Source: Notospermus geniculatus
Lineage: Eukaryota; Nemertea; Pilidiophora; Heteronemertea; Lineidae
Assembly: GCA_002633025.1 (NCBI GenBank)
Contig: NMRB01000997.1
Location: forward strand, 177,670 to 241,669
Length of the DNA stretch: 64,000 nt
Reading direction: 5' to 3'
How positions within the stretch are numbered: the stretch's first letter is position 1; every line of letters begins with the position of its first letter. Positions 56,614 through 64,000 of this stretch are shown piece after piece. The notes under the pieces are model-generated. The model was not told the origin of the DNA, ran no database searches, and was given only the letters and a program-made list of their open reading frames with translations. The position numbers were made by a program, and so were the translations under genes.

Positions 56614-59600
56614 CTAACTTGGAGTTGGTGTCGGCGTGTGACCTTGATAGGGGCAGACCTCTTCCTCCGCGTGTCCCTTACATTCGACCGACGGCACGTG
56701 TCCGCTGTCCCACATCCCGGGACCGCACAACGTACATAATCCGTGAAGGGAACATGGGATGCTACGACGTGAACGAAACTTGTGGAGGAGACCTCGAGCC
56801 TGAAGGAGAGAACAATAATGGTGGAGTTAGAGAGGCGCATCACAGTTGAACTACTGGTGCTATTCAGGGGAACAGTGAGATTGTCAGAAATTTGTATTGT
56901 TTCTCATTGGTTGGATCCAGTCAGTGCATAATAGACTGACCAATCACAGGAGCTTTAACATACATGTAAATGGGAATATCCTTACCTTCCTCAGCACAGC
57001 GTCTCCAGACATGTGCATGGAGAGACTACTAAAGTGAAGCAGCATCTCGTCGGAGGGTAGGCTTTGTTGGACAACATCTTCACCGTAGACAGATATGATG
57101 GCCACGCAGATAAAAAGGTGGAAATAGTCCGTCTGATAATGTGCCCAGCACGCCTCCCACATCTTGAGAGCGTCATCTTCGGGGAATTCTCGCTTGAAGC
57201 AGAGCAAGATCCACCTGGGAGAAAGAGAAGTAAGAGAGATGAAGGTATAAGTCATGACTCATGAACGAATGTAGGTATAGAGGAATGAATTAGCAGGGTG
57301 GTACAAGGTGCTCTGGGGCAATACCCTGGTAAGTCACTTCACTGGGGCAATACCCTGGTAAGTCACTTCACTGGGGCAATACCATGGTAAGTCACTTCAC
57401 TGGGGCAATACCATGGTAAGTCACTTCACTGGGGCAATACCATGGTAAGTCACTTCACTGGGGCAATACCATGGTAAGTCACTTCACTGGGGCAATACCA
57501 TGGTAAGTCACTTCACTGGGGCAATACCCTGGTACCGTAAATCACTTTACTGGGGCAATACCCTGGTAAGTCACTTCACTGTACCCTCAACTGGTTAGTC
57601 TCGGTCACAGCCGTTGTTTCGAATCTGGGAATCTGCATTCTGTGTGTAGCAGAAGGTGGAACAAAACAGCTGGCTGTGTGACACTAAACCCTAGCTGCAA
57701 TCATGCTGATGCACGGTTGCAGCTAGGGTTGAATATCATGGACGCCACAACCATGATTTCCCTAATATGGTGGAAGAGAGAGGTTAACGCCACTTACCTG
57801 TGACAAAATAGTAAATCCATTGCATCAGTAAGTGTGAGGATATGTGCATAGAACTTCGGTAACATTAGGCGCATCAGTTCTCGGAGGTAGCCCTGCAAAA
57901 TAATGATAGAAAATCAAGCCCTACGAACAGCCTTCTCATTTTGAAGAAATCAGCTCTTGGCGAACGTGACATGAGATCAGGTCCACATATCATGCTACGT
58001 CCAGTTCCGATGCAATGTGATCTAGGCCTCGCAACACGACTCAAACCTTTACTCACCAGTTGTTTGTCCATGTCACTATCTTTTGGAGACGTCACAAATA
58101 TTGTCTTCTGCATGAGTCCCGTAAAGCACCAATACGCGTCTGCCTCATGGCGGATTTCATAGAGTAGAGGAGCCAGAAGGTCGGACATGCCCTGCGTGTA
58201 GCCGAGGTGGGGGTTGGCAAAGGCAAAGTTTAGAAGAATATTCCTGAAAGTGAGGGATAGGAGAATCTTGTGAATACCAGAGATCATGCATCCTGGAACT
58301 CCACTTGTATTGGCTACGTCAGAAGACTACGTCACTACTGTTTGTGCGAGCGTAGTCGGAGGGCGGAGCGATGTCACAACCCTTGGTAGTCAAGATGGAG
58401 ATCATGCAACAATGTCGACTTCATCTGATTCTCGTCGTAAGGAGTCAGTAGACACTGAGGATGTTACTGGGTGGAATCTTCAAGTGGCTACGATAGGAAG
58501 GGAAGAGCTAGAGCCTGGAGGGCAAGCATCTCATCTGGGAAATCACACCCTGGAATCCATATCACCGGGGGTAAGACACCTACTTGAGAATCTCAATGTT
58601 AGGGTTCCCCTCCCCCTTGAAATATGGATGACTCCGATCCGTCCGTACGACATCTTTCTCTACGATACACTGAATAGCTTTCCAGAACTTCTCCTTCTCC
58701 TCGCCCTCCATCGCCTCCCGTTCCTTACGGATGTTCTGGTACTGGATGTACTTATCATTCCTGATCGCCTCCCGGGCTTCGTGGGTTGATTCGAACGGGT
58801 AATATTTAAGGAGGAAAGGCCAAACCTCAGCTCGCATCACGGGATCCAAACCGCCGAAGAAAATAGACTGTAGAAAGAATAGAGTTAGAGTTAACCTACT
58901 TGACCACGGAATCCCTTGTCTTTAAGCGGATTGTTCGCGTCCGTCCAAATTGAACCAAAAATAATAAAACAACCCGTTTTATTCATAACAACAAGTGGTA
59001 AATACACTGCGGCGGCCGCTCCGGAAACTGTTCTGTGGAATCTTTGACTCGGCGCGAATAGTCCGCTTTAAGTGTTGCCAGTGGTGGGGCGGGGTAGGGG
59101 GGCCTGTAAACACCCCCAAGATATTAAACGGATGGTCAGTGAGGGAACACCAACCCCACCATTGATGCGACAACATGATCCACCGACTGGCAGCCTACCT
59201 TTCTCAGCGTAAGATCCTCCTCAACCTCCCCGATCTCATTCATGTGTAGCCGCCATTGTTTCTCAGCGACCATCTCATGTAAACCTTCCTCGGGGTGGTA
59301 CTGGTCTTTCTGAATCCACGGCCTGATCACCGAAAACTGTTTACATAAATGATTGGTGACCTTCTGAAATGGAATTGATGGGATTTAGTAAACTAAAAAC
59401 TCGGATCTTATCCATGAAGCTCCTGCAACTTTACAGTGTGCGTTACAGCATGTGTAAACTATTGTCCACTTGTGGGACACCTATTGTTACTATCAGCTTG
59501 ACAAAGGATTTGCGTGCCATTAAAGCTACTGGGCTTTCGTGAATAAGGTCCCTGGGCTTGACAAGGGCTTTATGAGAAACAACAATTGTGTGTATACATG

Positions 59601-62600
59601 AGGGCCTAGTTGGTTATTATGACAAATACTACATCATTATTACAGCCAAGAGTCCCTGATAAGCTCATGTTGTTTTTAAATGTATTTTTCCATTTACCTT
59701 TCGTTGTGGCTCAGCAAAGAATTTCCAGTCCTGGAAGATGGCAGCCATCTTGTCAAGACCACCGTGATGGAAGTGTAAGATCTTGTATTGACTCTCTCGA
59801 CTAGCGATCACCATCTGTCCACACGAATACTTCTCATCGCTGTAGAACAGCCGGAGAGAACGCATCTGACCTGAAGTGAGATAGGAATTTTAAAAAATTT
59901 TGAAAAATTTATAAAGTTTGCGTTTATAGTCTGATATCAACAACGGCAGAGGTGTCATCTGACTTTAGACTTAAACCCCAGTCTATCCTGAAACCTTTCA
60001 GTAGAACTCAGATGAGCTGAGTGGGATTCGAACCCGGGACCCTCTGACCGCTAGTCGCAGGCCCGAACCACTACACCACCGTGGCTCCGTGTGTTCTTAG
60101 TACGACTGGACCATGATATCAAAATCGGCAAGGGTGCCAGGGTGGGAGCAAGTCGGTTTCAATACCGCAGGATCTGAATGAAATGAATCAAAACAAAGGC
60201 CAGTAATTCAAATATTTCACACCAGGAGCTTACCTAAATCAACAGAGAACACCCCACAGATCTGTTCACGCGGACTCTGCTTCAAGTCCAATGGGCTCTT
60301 GTTACTTAGATATGTCACAGAATTCTCTGGGAATTGTGAATTATAAGCAGTTCCTGGAGATTCGATCTCTGTACTGAAGGAGAATGATTTGGGAGAATCG
60401 GATCCGTCTGGAGTGAAAGGAGATGAGGGATCTGAATCCGGTCCTGATGTGGAACCGGTCGAGCGAGTCGGTGAATCAGGAATGTTTGTCACTTGAATAT
60501 CGGGGGTGTTTAAACTGGTGAGTTTCTCGTTTGAATTGTCCAAGTTTAGCGTGAGATTAGAGCGGTCACCGCTGTTCGTGCACGGCAATGATTGGGGCAC
60601 TGAGGCAGTGTTGGAGGTCCCGGTGTTGGAGGTCCCGGTGTTAGTGTCACTGTCTGAGGTACTATTGGTTATCGTCTCCCCATCGCCGGCGCTGAGGCGA
60701 GACATCCCGTTACAGAGCTTATTCAGCTTGTGTTGATAATGGCCACCGGTCTCCGTGGGACTCGTGTGAGAAGACTCCGAACTCATGCTAGCACGCTCAG
60801 AATCACTCTTCGTATCACTTTTTTTCGATCCGTCATCGATGAATGCGTCATCATCCATCTCTTCTGTAACAATCACTAAGTTATCCCCCTCCATCTCGAT
60901 GCTGGTCACCGAGCGACTGGAACTGTTCCGTTCTTTATCTTTCACAGCCTCTATCTGTTTATTTTTACCCACTAATTGATTCAACATGGCGTCCGTCGGG
61001 ACAATCTCACTATCCGACGACAAACTGGCATCTCGTGTAGAATCTTCCGATCCCTGCACCCTGTTATCTTTCGTATTCACACCAGCATCGACCTTCCCGT
61101 CCGAGTTGATCTCATCGTGGCCGATGCCCGAATCTGTCTGTGATTTCAAACTACTACTCACTCTCAACAGTTCACTTTTACTACAGAAACTATCAGGACT
61201 TGTCTCTATTTCAAGAGAACTCTCACTCGAAGTCTCACTGATACAATCTTTATATTTCAGCGTGTGTCTAACAACTTCGCCATCCTCTAGTTCTCCTGCT
61301 GAATCATCAGGTGTGACGTCGGCGGAGCACGGGTTTTCTTCATGAGTGAACTCCTCCCGCGGTGTCTGGCGTGGGCTCCGTCGAGGACTGACCGTACGGG
61401 AACTCGCCAGTGAGGCGGTAGGACTGTTCTCCAGGCTGATGTTAGGGTTCTTCTTTAGAGTATTATTGGGAATCCAGGTGAGTATTAATGTTGAGCCAAG
61501 CACCTGGAATGACAGACAGAGGAAAAACTAAGGAACATTTCCAAAACATGCCCATTGATGATCAAATGGTTTTCGTAATGTTTTTTTGTCACCCAATCAA
61601 TCAGAACTGTGCGAGTCAGTGACCGTCAGAGCTCTGCCATGGCAACATTGTCCCGTCATCTCTAAGTGGGGGTTCTGGTTTCCTCCTGCATGGCATTATA
61701 CTACCGGTACAATAACTGGAATACATGTACATGTACAAGGGTTAATGAAAAGTAACAACTGACCTCCCTCAGGGGATTGGAAATAGATGATAATAAGCCT
61801 CTTATATGTGTACAACTATAAATGGGATTTAGTACAAATTATCCCATCTTCAGCTTAGGCAAGTGACAAAATGCTATTTACAAAGACTAGAATAATCCGG
61901 TACAGTATGAAGCTTTTTACACAAAAAGCAAGTTGAGAGATTGATGATATTGATAGTACAAGGTACCCTTCAATGAGTGGGCTCGTTTCCATAGTTTGAT
62001 GTCCATTAGTCTGATTGCATCACACATGATGATGATAAAAACTATGACAAATGTGATGGCCGTGTAGTCATAGTAGTGGATAAGTATAGAGCTGTAGATA
62101 CATGTAGAGAGCTCCAGGCATGCCAGGGCTCTCCACAGGGTTTGAAACAGACCGGGCTCTAGTAACGTCACACAGTTACTGATATTGGAAGCTGCTGCCG
62201 CACGCGTCCTCAGCTGGGGGCCTCTCCTTGAAAAATTTGAAATCTAGAGGCCCTGAAATGCGATTCCCCAGCATTTCTGAATGCAAATGTAGCTCCCGTC
62301 GGTGCTTGGAAAACCTCAGTGTTATTTAAAGTGAATAATTTTGACCGGGGGGCAATTTTTTTTGACCGGAGGGAAGATTTTTAGACCGGGCTCCGAGATG
62401 AATCCTGAGTTTCAGAACGGGTGCCGCGCCCGTTCTGTTACAATAGTGGAGAACGGAACCCTAGCATAAAGAGCAGCACGGTGCCAGAGAGGCATGGAAT
62501 ATACCCACACAGTTGATTTGTAAGCTACATCATGCTTGTCATGCTTCATGTTCAAACTATAATCTGACAGCTATATTTTATGTGATTAATCGTATTAGTG

Positions 62601-64000
62601 ATTATTATTCTACCAGAAAGCCCTCGCTTGATTTAATAAGCAATGAAATGGATGAGATCTATGGGAAGGGATCAATAAATACATTCCATGAATGATAACA
62701 ACAGTCTGGTCGCTTATTAATACAGGACGGTAACGCCATGAAAACATGTCGGTAATGTCGCTATAGGATTTCACCGACGCAGAGGTGAATAATGCATCAC
62801 TGGAGCCTGGTAATACGGCGTCGTAAATATAATATTTTGTGGTACCGTCATCAGAAATAAAGTGAATGGAGCAGTTGGTTAATGGGTGATGGACGACCGC
62901 TTACATGGATTCGTTCACCAACCTAATATCATTTTGTTGCATGGCAACAGGAAGGAAGTTCGGTTGCGGGCAAACACAGGGTAGACGATCAATAATCTCT
63001 CCTTTCATGATAACATCCAAACTGACAATTTTTTTAGACAGCGCTTTACAAAATCAGTCAAATAAGTGAAGTGAGAAAACACGGACATCATATTTCCCAC
63101 TGGAATGCAAATCCAATTGACTGTGACTTGGTATAAGCACAGCCTAGGGGCATCGTTTCACAGACAGTGCTTCCCAATATTTCACCAAAATCATTACAGT
63201 ATCCATGGCAACATTTCAGATGACTAAAGAGAAGTGGCTGCGGCGAGATAGGACAATGTAGCCAATCATCTTGTGGAGGCATAACATCCACGGTGTATGG
63301 AAGGTACACGTGGATGATGCCTGGGTTATTACTAAATGATATCAGGAGTGGTAACCAACTACCGGTACCCCACATTAATATGAAGGGAAGAGAGACCATA
63401 ATTTACCTACAGCCATTATCTCCAAGTCCCAATGATTCTACAAATTTACCAACCACCAAACGACAACAATGATACTTCATATGATTAAGCTGATTGCTGT
63501 CTTTAAAAGTTCAGCCCACCAGTCATGCCAGTGTGTTCAGAACCACAAATTACTGGAAATTACCTCGTTATCCAAATAACTTATGACCAAACATGTCAAA
63601 ACATTGTGTGCTGTTACATGTATCTCTTCCCTACATTTGATCATGTCTAGCTAAAAGTGAATGAACATGTATGTATAAGATTTAGTGAATCAGTCTGTTT
63701 CTGGGCCTAATGCCGAGGATGAGATATTGGGTCATATGAATAAAGACTAGTAAATGCTTTTACTTGAATTTTGCAATACAAATGCACTAGGTAATGCTAT
63801 ACAAATCTGAAGTAAAAGCATTTACACGTACTCGTCTTCATGACCCATTTTTGTCTATCAATATCCCAGCTGATTCCCTTTCTAGAACAACAAGACATGC
63901 AGGTAGCTTTCCTTACCTCATCATTCTGTGTCCTGATGGTTAAGTATCCAGGGTGATGTTGAGATTCCTCCCTCAGCGGGACCGGCGGGTGCACACACAC
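56614..64000 (-). CDS. TBC1D16: TBC1 domain family member 16, partial (C-terminal 890 aa, 9 exons)
   Basis: Coding exons in transcription order: 63917-64000 (5' end outside the window), 60234-61503, 59698-59870, 59199-59363, 58584-58867, 58057-58243, 57798-57892, 56986-57214, 56614-56799. TBC1D16 is a Rab GTPase-activating protein (Rab4A in mammals). The TBC domain covers the last six exons. The arginine finger is in KDVVRTDR and the glutamine finger in GYTQGMSDLL, so both catalytic residues are present. The N-terminal module is recognised by CVHPPVPLREESQHHPGYL, GSTLILTWIPN and GQMRSLRLFY. The C-terminus keeps the Cys-rich IPCSLHGLCTLCGPGMWDSG motif. The 1.27-kb exon encodes a roughly 400-aa Ser/Asp/Thr-rich, probably disordered region, longer than in vertebrates. 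Confidence 0.95.
57314..57590. repeat. 29-bp minisatellite in a TBC1D16 intron (9 copies)
   Basis: Nine copies starting ggggcaatacc at 57315, 57344, 57373, 57402, 57431, 57460, 57489, 57518 and 57551. The period is exactly 29 bp except for a 4-bp insertion in unit 8. Units vary at one site (ccctgg or ccatgg). Each contains ggtaagt, a splice-donor consensus on the strand opposite to TBC1D16 transcription. Confidence 0.92.
60008..60092 (-). repeat. tRNA-like SINE head in a TBC1D16 intron
   Basis: On the minus strand an A-box-like gtggtgtagtggttcgg is followed by a B-box gggttcgaatcccac. The acceptor ends do not pair, so it is a tRNA-derived SINE head and not a functional tRNA gene. Confidence 0.6.
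63725..63848. repeat. 130-bp palindromic MITE, ttgggtcatatgaata family, copy 3
   Basis: Left end ttgggtcatatgaataaaga. The interior aaatgcttttacttgaattt and acaaatctgaagtaaaagca match the other two copies. The right end is gtcttcatgaccca. Confidence 0.7.

Noticed and set aside
56529-56849. 106-aa plus-strand frame
   Set aside because: Antisense to the terminal coding exon of TBC1D16 (56614-56799).
58286-58789. 167-aa open frame on the plus strand
   Set aside because: It overlaps a TBC1D16 exon (58584-58867) and the neighbouring intron in antisense. No splice partners, domain or start support was found.
60008-60092. Possible functional tRNA gene
   Set aside because: A- and B-box-like words are present, but the acceptor and anticodon stems do not pair; it is better read as a SINE head. 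The same applies to 15248-15320 and 43020-43222.
1-64000. CRISPR arrays, operons or ribosome-binding sites
   Set aside because: The sequence is intron-bearing animal DNA; the regular repeats seen (for example 57314-57590) are head-to-tail minisatellites without unique spacers.

Overview
The window is eukaryotic nuclear DNA from an invertebrate animal. Every gene is split into short exons with GT-AG introns. The proteins match metazoan families (Kelch-like, ADP-ribosylarginine hydrolase, SPC24, SLC36-type transporter, TBC1D16). The introns and spacers are full of small inverted-repeat elements and short palindromic words such as taggcctac and accggtac. A marine invertebrate deuterostome (echinoderm or hemichordate type) is my best guess, but nothing in the sequence proves the phylum. 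Assembly blemishes are single n at 10445, nn at 46697-46698, and an N gap at 51577-51720. All exon borders below were placed by hand from splice sites and reading frame. For every complete gene the exon lengths and phases add up to an open frame.

Layout, left to right. 1-3350: repeats only. 3350-6275 (+): a delta/theta-like glutathione S-transferase of 217 aa with a broken duplicate of its first exon just upstream. 7441-10316 (-): a BTB-BACK-Kelch protein of 615 aa (KLHL24-like), convergent with the GST. 11778-16479 (+): ADP-ribosylarginine hydrolase (ARH1/ADPRH), 422 aa in 11 exons, head to head with the Kelch gene. 17758-19677 (-): the kinetochore protein SPC24, 184 aa in 4 exons. 20641-45278 (+): a tandem array of three paralogous amino-acid/auxin-permease (SLC36-like) transporters, A (658 aa), B (656 aa) and C (638 aa), each with 8 exons in the same phases. 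A and B are a recent duplication that includes introns and promoter; C is older but shares a near-identical tract in exon 3. 45279-56600: an 11-kb spacer made largely of nested repeats and foldback elements. 56614-64000 (-): TBC1D16, a Rab GTPase-activating protein, complete at its C-terminus and running off the right edge.

The genes do not form one pathway. The common theme is repeat biology. Because A and B are recent duplicates, insertions present in one and absent from the other can be dated and their target-site duplications read directly. This shows a hAT-like 8-bp-TSD MITE family, a 623-bp foldback with a 5-bp duplication, a retroelement-like insertion with a 17-bp duplication, and several nested insertions. 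The most notable protein feature is the transporter array: each copy has an expanded Thr/Ser-rich, multiply N-glycosylatable loop after TM3 and a conserved acidic dileucine sorting signal in an Asp/Glu-rich cytosolic exon.
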